Shown: piece by piece, positions 9,501 to 19,560 of the stretch
Layout: every line of letters starts with the position of its first letter
Numbering within the stretch: position 1 is the first letter of the stretch
Program-made: the position numbers and the translations under genes
The notes under the pieces: generated by a model
Told to the model about the DNA's origin: nothing
Databases searched by the model: none
The model's input: the letters and a program-made list of their open reading frames with translations, nothing else
DNA from: Morinoia aosen
Taxonomy: Eukaryota; Arthropoda; Malacostraca; Amphipoda; Talitridae
Direction of reading: 5' to 3'
Assembly (NCBI GenBank): GCA_030386875.1
Contig: CM059569.1
Span: 39,223,842-39,287,841, forward strand
DNA length: 64,000 bases

Positions 9501-10429
9501 TGACAATCGTGGATCATTTCACAAGATATGTCGATGCTTACCCCCTTACTGATAAGTCTGCTGATACTGTCACCAGAGCTTTTGTCCAATACGTCGGAAA
9601 GTTCTCAGCTCCAAATACGATCGTCAGTGACAGAGGCAGCGAATTTACCAATAGGTTATTCCAGGACGTCTGCAAGAATCTTAAAGCGAGATCACAAACG
9701 ACTACTGCTTACCACCCGATGGCAAATGGATGCTGTGAGAGACTCAATGGCATCTTGAAAACTGCAATTTCTCACCTGGCCGCGGAAGATAAATTTAGCT
9801 GGGACGAGAGCGTCGCCTTTGCGACTCTCGCGGTAAATACTTCATATCAAACTGCGATTAAAGACACGCCGTTCTTCTTGTTCTACGGTAGAGATGCTAA
9901 CCTTCCTTACCACGACATCTTCAAGGAGCAGCCCATCAATTACGCATGTGACCAAGAGTATTCAACAGAAGTTTCGCTCCGACTGTCCAAAGCATTTGCT
10001 GCTGTTAGAAAAAACTCTGAGGCGGCCAGGCAAGCTGCGGCGAAGATCTACAATCGAACGGCCAAAGAATGTGATGTCCAAGCTGGGGACCTTATTATGT
10101 TGAGGAATGAAGGAGGGCGTGTCGAGGACAGAGCCTTCCCATCGAGGTTCAGAGGCCCGTACAGAGTTACTTCTAGACATGGAAATAACATCACTATCAA
10201 AGGCCTCTACTCAGACAGAAAAGAGCAGAAGGTTCACCTCAACCGAATCAAAAGAGCTTATCTTGACGACGCCATGGCCTTCCCTTTCAACAACGACGAA
10301 GAAAAGGACGAACTGCAAGGGGCAGAGACGAACGACATTCCTACAGTGCCGAGCACAAGCCAGAGAAATGAAGAAATGATTCCCAGGTACTCTCTGAGAA
10401 ATCGGACGAGACGCCCAAACTATGTATGA
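6476..10429 (+). CDS. pol: Pol polyprotein: protease, RT, RNase H, integrase
   Basis: The frame is open from 6476. It has no ATG start near the overlap, so expression by -1 frameshift from gag is likely. Numbering from the GTG at 6530: protease with the D16-S-G active site; RT at about 355-535 with D437 and YVDD at 499-502; RNase H with D648, E687 and D714; integrase zinc finger H907, H914, C944, C947; integrase core D976, D1034, E1070 (35 residues between the last two); GPY motif at 1209-1211 in the C-terminal domain. All catalytic acids are present and no frameshift or stop interrupts about 1,300 residues. The RT segment at 469-473 reads SPQGL, whereas most Gypsy RTs have PFGL. There is no chromodomain. 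A Ser/Glu-rich linker lies between protease and RT. Confidence 0.96.
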   Translation, partial: HRRSKVKKLPQQPKSFSPVILLNIEQKKCSTFVDSGSSVTLVKSCVISKLFQTPPRIKRCTKVLCSVNGDNLHTRGTIDLKFKLGDVEYCHSAVIVEDSYFPGAVLIGRDFLKRFGIEIKYNQHEKGHVRINDKIYPFQSVAASNSVNFVKQSEDASFSVARMSHDLTIEGGTLCHSFLRVPKHMNGKTVVLKQSVTCKGIAVPRTLATVRDGTVPVVFVNYNDKNVLVPRNKICATLDVAIEEPESGSDESESDARAQTRRKAYEAVAVVHSDHGCRQTSESAHCRSDQQAEIGNSRLIRVAEKRNEPEFDEMIDDVDLSHLNLDQRTTLVNLINKHRNAFAVGDEIGHARNAVHRLDVQGHSPINTPQYRVPHATKQLVEEHVQEMLRQKVIEPSFSPWSSPILAVRKSDGSHRIVVDFRLINKICRKDSFPIPHMTDTLESLKDSNLFTTLDMRSSYHQIELSPESRDITAFRTPTGSYRYCRSPQGLITSAAALQRAVNMAFSPFISKFLFCYVDDIIIYSKNFETHVEHLDKALLQTAASGFKLSLKKCQFAASSVTFLGIKVSSEGLTPRPDKVRALADALRPRSVKEVKRFLGSTGFFRKFIKNYAHIAAPLTELTKKTNVFKWTDVHQRAFDDLKDKLVSAPILKFPDFQREFVLHTDASGIAIGGALLQMHDGIELPVAYYSRKLKGNELKYSATELEALAIHDSIKHYDAYLYLNEFVVVTDHRPLTFIFANKTGNHRISRWALLLQEYNFSVRYKPGAQHHLPDYLSRSERIVNAIVNTAESNCSNKNDPKINADVPSRIKPCSNNNATDVPVDDVCPPPVYSERDKSIAVEAKQLSLDDVVSEQEKDSLWSGVRNLLTGNDLGDTKISNIDEYYIDENNVLCRLSRKKRRNGRSNVQIVIPKSLAKVTLKLSHDNDLSAHMGFLRTLERARDKFFWINQIRDVKDYVKKCLACQRTRWQGQFKVPLVKFPEISYPLERVAVDLVELPVSYAGNKYLLTIVDHFTRYVDAYPLTDKSADTVTRAFVQYVGKFSAPNTIVSDRGSEFTNRLFQDVCKNLKARSQTTTAYHPMANGCCERLNGILKTAISHLAAEDKFSWDESVAFATLAVNTSYQTAIKDTPFFLFYGRDANLPYHDIFKEQPINYACDQEYSTEVSLRLSKAFAAVRKNSEAARQAAAKIYNRTAKECDVQAGDLIMLRNEGGRVEDRAFPSRFRGPYRVTSRHGNNITIKGLYSDRKEQKVHLNRIKRAYLDDAMAFPFNNDEEKDELQGAETNDIPTVPSTSQRNEEMIPRYSLRNRTRRPNYV
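6494..6500 (+). promoter_or_regulatory. Candidate -1 frameshift site A AAA AAC
   Basis: In the gag frame the codons read TCA AAA AAC, so the heptamer A AAA AAC fits the canonical X XXY YYZ pattern. It lies inside the 58-bp gag/pol overlap: the pol frame is open after the TGA at 6473-6475, and gag stops at 6533. A shift of one base back here enters pol without a stop. I did not establish a downstream pseudoknot. Confidence 0.75.
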
Positions 10430-12046
10430 TTATTTGTGTCTCGCAAGGACGTCCCAAAACTTCGATGATGATTGCTCCATTTCATTCTAAAGATGTACTA
10501 TGTTTAATATTAAGAATGTTTTCTAACCATTTCCCTTGTGTTTAACATTTCTTTCGTATTACAAATTTAGGATACGTGCTTTGACTTAGAATTAACTGAT
10601 TTTCCACGTCCCAAAACTTCAATAATGATTATCTCATTTCACTCCCAAATGTTCTATGTTTAATATTAAGAATGTTTTCTAATCATTTCCCTTGTGTTTA
10701 ACATTTCTTTCATATTTCAATTTTAGGATAAGTGCTTCGACTTAAAATTAGATGATTTCTCCAGCAAAATGCGGGTAGGATGTATTACATGATTAATGTC
10801 GATTTATAAACCAATTTATGTATTTACCTTGATGATGCTCATTAATCAGATAGAAATTTTACTCGATGTCAAATTTGTAACCCGTTCGTTTGTCTTTTCA
10901 TAGCTCTTCCCCAGGAATGCGTGCTAATACGTAGGAACTTTCCTTTACAGCCCACTGGCTATCTGAAATATTGTATGTCATATCGTGTGTTTCTAATTAT
11001 TTTCATTTACCTTGCATTTATTTTCGTTACGTATTAAACTCTCCGAATGGATTCCTTTTGAGTTAGTAGGATGATGATACACTAAATGTACATATCGGTG
11101 GATGAAGTTATAGCAAGTAGACTTGCTACAAAAAGTGAAGTCTCGAGAGGAATCCATGGGAGATGATTATCATGTCCAGAAACTAATTTAGTACGGTTGT
11201 TGCAGCTATACATAAGGCTGCCGGGACGCGACAGAGCAGCGGCACCGGCTCACTACAAGAGGCGTGCTTGAACACAACAGCGGCTACCCAGGACAGCACT
11301 GCGGCACTGTCTCAAGGTCATGGCAGGCTCACAAGCGGCTGCTGCGACCAAGGCGCTATGCGGAGGCTGGGTCTGTGTGTACTACACCGAGATACATCTG
11401 GCAACACCGCGCCTCATTGATGTTGTGCGACTGGGCGACGTACTCACGCATCGTACTACGACCAATGGACTCAGCGCGAGTTAAAGGTCTGGGCAGCTGA
11501 GTGCAAGGCATAAGGGTACCACAACTACGAGAGCGTGGCGTAATCTGCTATCGACGGAACTGCGGTTTGGAGAGTGGCGTGACATCACAACGAAGGTGAA
11601 ACTCCCCCCCCATTTCGATATCCGCCTAAGCATGGATTCAACAACGGCGAAGAATGAATAAAGAAGATACCGTTGGACGGCAATACGTCCATAGTAACTA
11701 CACGCAGGAGGTTGAGTATAGACTGATCGAATGCATATTCGATAATTTAATAGGATGGTTTTTACCCCTTTGAACGTCTTCAGAAGGCCTCTGATAGAAC
11801 GTCATTAGCCAAGAGAGAAGATCTTCGATAGTGAACTGGAATAGGACGTCCCGACGACTACAGTAAGCTATCGCTTGTTCAGGATCTTCGATTCAGAAGT
11901 GCGTCAGAAGCACAAATCTCAAGGCTTGTCTAATTTCACCCCTGCAATGAAGTACGAATCTCAGATTTTCATAACTTCAAGTAGACGGACACTTTCAATT
12001 GTGACAATGTCCAGGAGGACATTACTAAAATTGAGGTGGGGAGGAT
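10430..12046 (+). other. Long non-coding 3' region of the Gypsy element
   Basis: 1.6 kb between the pol stop and the 3' LTR. It contains a direct duplication of about 157 bp (10450-10606 and 10607-10763), both copies starting CGTCCCAAAACTTC. No env-like ORF is present; the largest frame, about 78 codons at 11264, has no recognisable features. Confidence 0.8.
12034..12046 (+). other. Polypurine tract before the 3' LTR
   Basis: AGGTGGGGAGGAT immediately precedes the TGTCATG start of the 3' LTR. This is the expected plus-strand primer position. Confidence 0.8.
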
Positions 12047-12752
12047 TGTCATGTACCTTCCACGTGACGACACGCTATGCACGAACGACGCTTGCGCCAG
12101 CGAGGGAGAGCCACGTACTCAGTGCACCAGAGACGGTTGCAAGATTCTGCGTAGCTCAGCGAAAGCTACATCAGCAGCTCCGAGCGACGCCAGTCCGGCA
12201 ACGACGGGGCCATACCAAAAAAGGTCCCGAAAGTTGGTCTCACGGCCGTTACTGATGCCAACCGTCGCGGAAAGTAGCGGCGGTAACTGCATCTATAAAG
12301 GGTTGTCCCTAAGGTAAAGAGGTCTCACTCCCATACGCGTCACTATCGTCGAAGGTCCTCGTACACGCCGTTTTTACTTGAGTCTTTGTGATAGAATCCA
12401 GTCCGGCGTGCTGGGTATTGTTATTGTATAATTTACAATTGTGACTTCACGTTTAAAACAACTGATTAACTACGTAAAGTAAACGAGGCTACTTCGAATA
12501 CTACGAAATCTGCACCAGCGCTTCACCTAAGATACGTGAGACTCTCTTTTTGTAGCTGTCAATGTTTGCGGGCTATAACCAGTCCCCGATATATTGGTGA
12601 TATCCGTTTATAACAGTAAAACGATGTGGCCACATTGAAAGAGACGTGTTTTCTTTCGGAAAAAAACTCCTTTGATTGAAGATTAGACTTGAAAAGACGT
12701 AAAAATTTGAAAACCCTAGAATTTGGATTCTAAAGAAAAGAAGTATATAACA
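12047..12752 (+). repeat. 3' LTR of the Gypsy element
   Basis: 706 bp, the same length as the 5' LTR and differing at two transitions (CGCTATGC and AACTACGT). It ends TATAACA and is followed by GGCA, matching the base quartet before the 5' LTR. Confidence 0.97.
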
Positions 12753-13472
12753 GGCATCGCTGCTGATGTGCCGGCATTGCGGACCGGCGCAGGTGTCTGT
12801 AGGCTGCGGAGGGAGCCTCTCCGCCCTGAGGCAGCAGCACTGCTTTGTGTGCGGTGTGGGGGGCTGCTGATGTGCCGGCATTGCGGACCGGCGCAGGTGT
12901 CTGTAGGCTGCGGAGGGAGCCTCTCCGCCCTGAGGCAGCGGCACTGCTTTGTGTGCGGTGTGGGGGGCTGCTGATGTGCCGGCATTGCGGACCGGCGCAG
13001 GTGTCTGTAGGCTGCTGATGTGCCGGCATCGCTGCTGATGTGCCGGCATTGCGGACCGGCGCAGGTGTCTGTAGGCTGCGGAGGGAGCCTCTCCGCCCTG
13101 AGGCAGCGGCACTGCTTTGTGTGCGGTGTGGGGGGCTGCTGATGTGCCGGCATTGCGGACCGGCGCAGGTGTCTGTAGGCTGCGGAGGGAGCCTCTCCGC
13201 CCTGAGGCAGCGGCACTGCTTTGTGTGCGGTGTGGGGGGCTGCTGATGTGCCGGCATCGCTGCTGATGTGCCGGCATTGCGGACCGGCGCAGGTGTCTGT
13301 AGGCTGCGGAGGGAGCCTCTCCGCCCTGAGGCAGCGGCACTGCTTTGTGTGCGGTGTGGGGGGCTGCTGATGTGCCGGCATTACGGACCGGCGCAGGTGT
13401 CTGTGGGCTGCGGAGGGAGCCTCTCCGCCCTGAGGCAGCGGCACTGCTTTGTGTGTGGTGTGGGGGGCTGCT
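12753..13472. repeat. GC-rich 44/104-bp array, right half
   Basis: A continuation of the array at 3836-4365 in the same orientation, mostly full 104-bp units (starts at 12762, 12866 and 12970) with short 44-bp and 20-bp partial units at about 13010-13040 and 13250. It ends at CTACGACGCC. Long minus-strand frames here are repeat artefacts. Confidence 0.95.
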
Positions 13473-13517
13473 ACGACGCCCCCGCGGCTGGACGTGGCCT
13501 AAAAGTTTATCTTCCTG

Positions 13518-13671
13518 TCAATATAGACTGGTGCGTGAACCCCTGGTGGGGATGTTCTCAGCATCCTCTCCCCATGTGCTTGGGGGGGGGGGGGGAGTGG
13601 GGCGTGTCTGGTGTGGGCAGACCCTCGGTGTTCACGGGGATGTATCAGTCCAACCAAGCCTGACACAGCAC
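13518..13671. repeat. 150-bp interspersed repeat, copy 2
   Basis: Same orientation as the copy at 1451-1599, with a longer G-run (about 14 G) and scattered substitutions. It lies just outside the GC-rich array. Positions 13672-13843 that follow contain no recognised feature. Confidence 0.8.
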
Positions 13672-13860
13672 AAGCCCTCGTAGACTGCAAAAACTAAAGT
13701 GCCGTCATGCGCAAAAGGATTTTACGACAAAACTGCATCATACGAGGCGTTGCTGCAGCGGTCACTGCAGCTCTGCTCTCACTGCAGGGATTCATTCAGA
13801 ACCTCCGACTCGCTCAGATTTGATGTGACTGGCAGAGACTAGGCAAAACTCGCACAACTT

Positions 13861-16800
13861 TGGAGAGACTTGCTGACACTTCACAACTTCACAACAACTT
13901 GGTAGAGACTTGCTGACACTTCACAACTTCACAACAACTTGGTAGAGACTTGCTGACACTTCACAACTTTACAACAACTTGGTAGAGACTTGCTGACACT
14001 TCACAACTTCGCAACAACTTGGTAGAGACTTGCTGACACTTCACAACTTCGCAACAACTTGGTAGAGACTTGCTGACACTTCACAACTTCACAACAACTT
14101 GGTAGAGACTTGCTGACACTTCACAACTTCGCAACAACTTGGTAGAGACTTGCTGACACTTCACAACTTCACAACAACTTGGTAGAGACTTGCTGACACT
14201 TCACAACTTCACAACAACTTGGTAGAGACTTGCTGACACTTCACAACTTCGCAACAACTTGGTAGAGACTTGCTGACACTTCACAACTTCACAACAACTT
14301 GGTAGAGACTTGCTGACACTTCACAACTTCACAACAACTTGGTAGAGACTTGCTGACACTTCACAACTTCGCAACAACTTGGTAGAGACTTGCTGACACT
14401 TCACAACTTCACAACAACTTGGTAGAGACTTGCTGACACTTCACAACTTCACAACAACTTGGTAGAGACTTGCTGACACTTCACAACTTCGCAACAACTT
14501 GGTAGAGACTTGCTGACACTTCACAACTTCACAACAACTTGGTAGAGACTTGCTGACACTTCACAACTTCACAACAACTTGGTAGAAACTTGCTGACACT
14601 TCACAACTTCGCAACAACTTGGTAGAGACTTGCTGACACTTCACAACTTCACAACAACTTGGTAGAGACTTGCTGACACTTCACAACTTCACAACAACTT
14701 GGTAGAGACTTGCTGACACTTCACAACTTCACAACAACTTGGTAGAGACTTGCTGACACTTCACAACTTCACAACAACTTGGTAGAGACTTGCTGACACT
14801 TCACAACTTCACAACAACTTGGTAGAGACTTGCTGACACTTCACAACTTCACAACAACTTGGTGGAGACTTGCTGACACTTCACAACTTCACAACAACTT
14901 GGTAGAGACTTGCTGACACTTCACAACTTCACAACAACTTGGTAGAGACTTGCTGACACTTCACAACTTCACAACAACTTGGTAGAGACTTGCTGACACT
15001 TCACAACTTCACAACAACTTGGTAGAGACTTGCTGACACTTCACAACTTCACAACAACTTGGTAGAGACTTGCTGACACTTCACAACTTCACAACAACTT
15101 GGTAGAGACTTGCTGACACTTCACAACTTCACAACAACTTGGTGGAGACTTGCTGACACTCCACAACTTCACAACAACTTGGTAGAGACGTGCTGACACT
15201 TCACAACTTCACAACAACTTGGTAGAGACTTGCTGACACTTCACAACTTCACAAAAACTTGGTAGAGACTTGCTGACACTTCACAACTTCACAACAACTT
15301 GGTAGAGACTTGCTGACACTTCACAACTTCACAACAACTTGGTAGAGACTTGCTGACACTTCGCAACTTCACAACAACTTGGTAGAGACTTTCTGACACT
15401 TTACAACTTCACAACAACTTGGTAGAGACTTGCTGACACTTCACAACTTCACAACAACTTGGTGGAGACTTGCTGACACTTCACAACTTCACAACAACTT
15501 GGTAGAGACTTGCTGACACTTCACAACTTCACAACAACTTGGTAGAGACTTGCTGACACTTCACAACTTCACAAAAACTTGGTAGAGACTAGCTGACACT
15601 TCACAACTTCACAACAACTTGGTAGAGACTTGCTGACACTTCACAACTTCACAACAACTTGGTGGAGACTTGCTGACACTTCACAACTTCACAACAACTT
15701 GGTAGAGACTTGCTGACACTTCACAACTTCACAACAACTTGGTAGAGACTTGCTGACACTTCACAACTTCACAACAACTTGGTAGAGACTTGCTGACACC
15801 TCACAACTTCACAACAACTTGGTAGAGACTTGCTGACACTTCACAACTTCACAACAACTTGGTAGAGACTTGCTGACACTTCACAACTTCACAACAACTT
15901 GGTAGAGACTTGCTGACACTTCACAACTTCACAACAACTTGGTAGAGACTTGCTGACACTTCACAACTTCACAACAACTTGGTGGAGACTTGCTGACACT
16001 TCACAACTTCACAACAACTTGGTAGAGACTTGCTGACACTTCACAACTTCACAACAACTTGGTAGAGACTTGCTGACACTTCACAACTTCACAACAACTT
16101 GGTAGAGACTTGCTGACACCTCACAACTTCACAACAACTTGGTAGAGACTTGCTGACACTTCACAACTTCACAAAAACTTGGTAGAGACTTGCTGACACT
16201 TCACAACTTCACAACAACTTGGTAGAGACTTGCTGGCACTTCACAACTTCACAACAACTTGGTAGAGACTTGCTGGCACTTCACAACTTCACAACAACTT
16301 GGTAGAGACTTGCTGACACTTCACAACTTCACAACAACTTGATAGAGACTTGCTGACACTCCACAACTTCACAACAACTTGGTAGAGACGTGCTGACACT
16401 TCACAACTTCACAACAACTTGGTAGAGACTTGCTGACACTTCACAACTTCACAAAAACTTGGTAGAGACTTGCTGACACTTCACAACTTCACAACAACTT
16501 GGTAGAGACTTGCTGACACTTCACAACTTCACAACAACTTGGTAGAGACTTGCTGACACTTCACAACTTCACAACAACTTGATAGAGACTTGCTGACACT
16601 TCACAACTTCACAACAACTTGGTAGAGACGTGCTGACACTTCACAACTTCACAACAACTTGGTAGAGACTTGCTGACACTTCACAACTTCACAAAAACTT
16701 GGTAGAGACTTGCTGACACTTCACAACTTCACAACAACTTGGTAGAGACTTGCTGACACTTCACAACTTCACAACAACTTGGTAGAGACTTGCTGACACT

Positions 16801-17438
16801 TCACAACTTCACAACAACTTGGTAGAGACTTGCTGACACTTCACAACTTCACAACAACTTGGTGGAGACTTGCTGACACTTCACAACTTCACAACAACTT
16901 GGTAGAGACTTGCTGACACTTCACAACTTCACAACAACTTGGTAGAGACTTGCTGACACTTCACAACTTCACAACAACTTGGTAGAGACGTGCTGACACT
17001 TCACAACTTCACAACAACTTGGTAGAGACTTGCTGACACTTCACAACTTCACAACAACTTGGTAGAGACGTGCTGACACTTCACAACTTCACAACAACTT
17101 GGTAGAGACTTGCTGACACTTCACAACTTCACAACAACTTGGTAGAGACGTGCTGACACCTCACAACTTCACAAAAACTTGGTAGAGACTTGCTGACACT
17201 TCACAACTTCGCAACAACTTGGTAGAGACTTGCTGACACTTCACAACTTCACAACAACTTGGTAGAGACGTGCTGACACTTCACAACTTCACAACAACTT
17301 GGTAGAGACTTGCTGACACTTCACAACTTCACAACAACTTGGTAGAGACTTGCTGACACTTCACAACTTCACAAAAACTTGGTAGAGACTTGCTGACACT
17401 TCACAACTTCACAACAACTTGGTAGAGACGTGCTGACA
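13861..17438. repeat. 40-bp satellite with higher-order structure
   Basis: About 89 copies of a 40-bp unit (GGTAGAGACTTGCTGACACT, then TCACAACTTCACAACAACTT). Diagnostic variants recur regularly. GCAACAACTT falls at 14131, 14251, 14371, 14491 and 14611, exactly 120 bp apart. The set GATAGAGACT / GTAGAGACG / ACAAAAACTT recurs 240 bp apart (16341 and 16581), and a similar set occurs at 15141-15260. The array therefore grew by amplifying multi-unit blocks. No coding function. Confidence 0.98.
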
Positions 17439-18130
17439 TCGACACCAGCTCCTCCTGCCACACCGGCACGCAGCGCAGGCTCGGTGCAGGAAGACAGCGG
17501 CGCTCGCTGCGCTCCACAATTTGGGGCAGTAATAAATTGAAATTAAAGGCATCGCTGGTGCCGTGATTGTCGGGAACTGAGTTCCTTATTGCCCCTCGGG
17601 GCGGTGAGGAGCGGCGTGCTCCTAAGGCGGCGTTGAGGGGCTGTGAGGGGCAGCATGCTCCTGTGGCAGCTTGGGGCGGCTGCGAGGGGCGAAAGCGAGG
17701 GGCGGGGGTGAGGAGGCAGTTGTAAGTTACCCCAACCCAATCCTTATTCTCAAGCTAAACAATTTCCATCCTCCTGTTGTCGTGCAGCCTCTGTTGTGCT
17801 TGATTAACCAAACGGAATTATACTACAAATGATGTATATTTGAGCGACATCAGTACCAAAAACATTCCCATCGTGAACCCTTCAACCAATTTACTGTAGA
17901 TTCTCTGCCATGCGCTCAGCACACCGCCGGTATGCAGAAGGGGCGTGCATTTTACTGAGGAACATTGCTTACTTCCCCTAACATATCAATTAAGCACCTT
18001 TGTATTAAGAAATTCTTAACATCCAGTGTGTTCAAGTACACTTAATGTGCCAACTTTTTGTTGATAAATGTTTTTTTTTCTTTCCCACCGCTGTTTTTCG
18101 TAACCTAGGCACACACATGGCCGTAAAACG
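17439..18130. other. Stretch without a recognised gene
   Basis: GC-rich at 17450-17740, with G-rich imperfect repeats (GGGGCGGTGAGGAGC, GGGGCTGTGAGGGGC), then AT-rich. Positions 17999-18085 resemble 48540-48650 (see that entry). Confidence 0.5.
17999..18085. repeat. Degraded interspersed repeat, copy A
   Basis: This aligns with 48540-48650: ATTAAGAAATT, ATCCA.YGTGTT and TTAACTTTTTG-like blocks in the same order, followed in both by a T-rich CTTTCC tail. It is probably the 3' end of an old retroelement. The family is not identified. Confidence 0.4.
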
Positions 18131-18134
18131 CGTG

Positions 18135-18250
18135 TATATATATGTGTGTGTGTGTGTGTGTGTATGTGTGTGAGTGTGTGTATGGATATATACACACATG
18201 CATACGTATATGTACATATATGTGTATGTGGGTATATATTTATATATATT
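18135..18250. repeat. TG/TA microsatellite
   Basis: Alternating (TG)n and (TA)n runs directly upstream of the first ~370-bp element. A similar microsatellite precedes the second copy. Confidence 0.9.
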
Positions 18251-18261
18251 TTTCTTTTTTT

Positions 18262-18620
18262 TATGCTTCCTCAAAATGACACTTGTAAACATTGACCGAA
18301 ACAAGCGATTTCATATATTATTTCCTGGCGTCAAGAATTGCGAAGTCTTATGTCATGTATATGTAAACTGTCAAAAGTGTTTTCACCCCACAATGAAAAT
18401 GCATCGTCCATGAAATTGTGTTATCTCTTACAATTTTCATTACATGTATTATCAGATGTAGATTAAGCTAGATTAGGAGTTCATTGCCCTCAATCATTTC
18501 TTTTGACTAGTGACACGAGTTTTTCAATACTCGTGTGTGTGTATCATCTAAGTGTATTAATTTCAAGATATTTTAAAAACCAATGATGGTACTTTTGTAC
18601 CATCTCTATTGGAAATAAAC
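18262..18620 (+). mobile_element. ~370-bp interspersed element, copy 1
   Basis: It begins ATGCTTCCTCAAAATGACAC and ends CTATTGGAAATAAACC followed by a T-rich tail. It matches 19081-19440 across its length, and its 3' 260 bp match 61725-61983. Near the end is a small inverted repeat, GGTAC TTTT GTACC, then an AATAAA motif. The T/C-rich tail and the shared TTGGAAATAAA suggest a retroposed 3' end. No ORF. Confidence 0.75.
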
Positions 18621-18932
18621 CATTTTTTTTTCTTTTTTATGTGTACATATATGTGTATATATTTACATGTATGTGTGCACATATGTGTGTACTAAACTGA
18701 CAACTAGCATTTTACTAGAGATAATGGTCATTTTCTGTTCACTCTCAACTTGTAACATTACCTAACTCGTCATCTCTTTATTATTGCAAAGCATTCATGT
18801 ACAAACTATACATTTGTTGTACGATCATCCATTTATATTTAAATAAAATGCTTATTAAATAACGACCGTTATGTTAAAATTGTTGAATTAGAAATACAAA
18901 ACTTATAATCTTCTTGGTCCTCATGCTTATGC

Positions 18933-18937
<5 letters not shown>

Positions 18938-19000
<63 letters not shown>
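18938..19000. repeat. (AT)n microsatellite
   Basis: About 31 AT dinucleotides followed by TG/TA mixed repeats up to the second ~370-bp element. Confidence 0.95.
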
Positions 19001-19004
<4 letters not shown>

Positions 19005-19080
19005 GTATGTGTGTGTGTATGTATGTATATATATATGTACGTATATATATGTATATGGATTTGTATTTATATTTTTTTTT

Positions 19081-19440
19081 CATGCTTCCTTAAAATGACA
19101 CTTTTGAACATTGGCCGAAACAAGCGATTCATATATTATTTCCTGGCATCAATAATTGCGAAGTTTTATGTCATGTACATGTAAACTGTCAAAAGTGTTT
19201 TCACCCCACAATGAAAATGCATCGTCCAAGAAATTGTCTTATCTCTTATAATTATCATTACATGTATTATCAAATGTAGATTAAGCTAGATTAGGAGTAC
19301 ATTGCCCGCAATCATTTATTTTCGACTAGTGACACGAGTTTTTCAATACTCGTGTGTGTGTATCATCTAAGTGTATTAATTTTAAGATATTTTAAAAACC
19401 AATGATTGTAATATTGTACAATCTCTATTGGAAATAAAGT
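19081..19440 (+). mobile_element. ~370-bp interspersed element, copy 2
   Basis: Same orientation and same borders as copy 1, with about 20 to 25 differences. The terminal hairpin is changed in a compensated way (GTAATATTGTAC). Because both copies are preceded by a TG/TA tract and a T run, a segmental duplication of about 820 bp is an alternative to two insertions. Confidence 0.75.
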
Positions 19441-19500
19441 TTTTTCTTTTTTCTTTCTTTCTTTCCCGCGCTCCCTGAGCCTCAGTCGACTGCGCTGCTC

Positions 19501-19560
19501 TGTCACCCGTCACCCGTCACCCGTCACCCGTCACCCGTCACCCGTCACCCGTCACCCGTG
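19501..19560. repeat. 7-bp minisatellite (CACCCGT)n
   Basis: Eight perfect copies of CACCCGT, ending at CGTGCTAGC. Confidence 0.95.

Larger units (their letters stand above)
4366..12752 (+). mobile_element. Complete Ty3/Gypsy LTR retrotransposon
   Basis: An 8,387-bp element with two 706-bp LTRs (TG...CA ends), a TGG primer-binding site, gag, a pol ORF in the -1 frame, a long non-coding 3' region and a purine tract before the 3' LTR. GGCA lies on each side (4362-4365 and 12753-12756), which fits a 4-bp target duplication. Removing the element restores a continuous GGCATCGCTGCTGATG, as found intact at 4195. The domain order PR-RT-RH-IN places it in Ty3/Gypsy (Metaviridae). There is no env ORF. 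By position-by-position reading the LTRs differ at only two sites, both transitions, so the insertion is young. Gag and pol are uninterrupted, so the copy may still be active. Confidence 0.97.

Noticed and set aside
10430-12046. Possible env gene downstream of pol
   Set aside because: No frame of useful length, signal peptide or transmembrane pattern was found.
12573-13444. 175-255-codon minus-strand ORFs rich in RHLRRSAMPAHQ
   Set aside because: They lie in the GC-rich 44/104-bp array and repeat with it; the frames shift between overlapping versions.
13861-17438. CRISPR array
   Set aside because: The whole 40-bp period is conserved with no variable spacers, and the context is eukaryotic. 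The same holds for the 22-, 26-, 30- and 43-bp arrays.
19501-19560. Telomeric repeat
   Set aside because: CACCCGT is not the arthropod TTAGG repeat and there are only eight internal copies.
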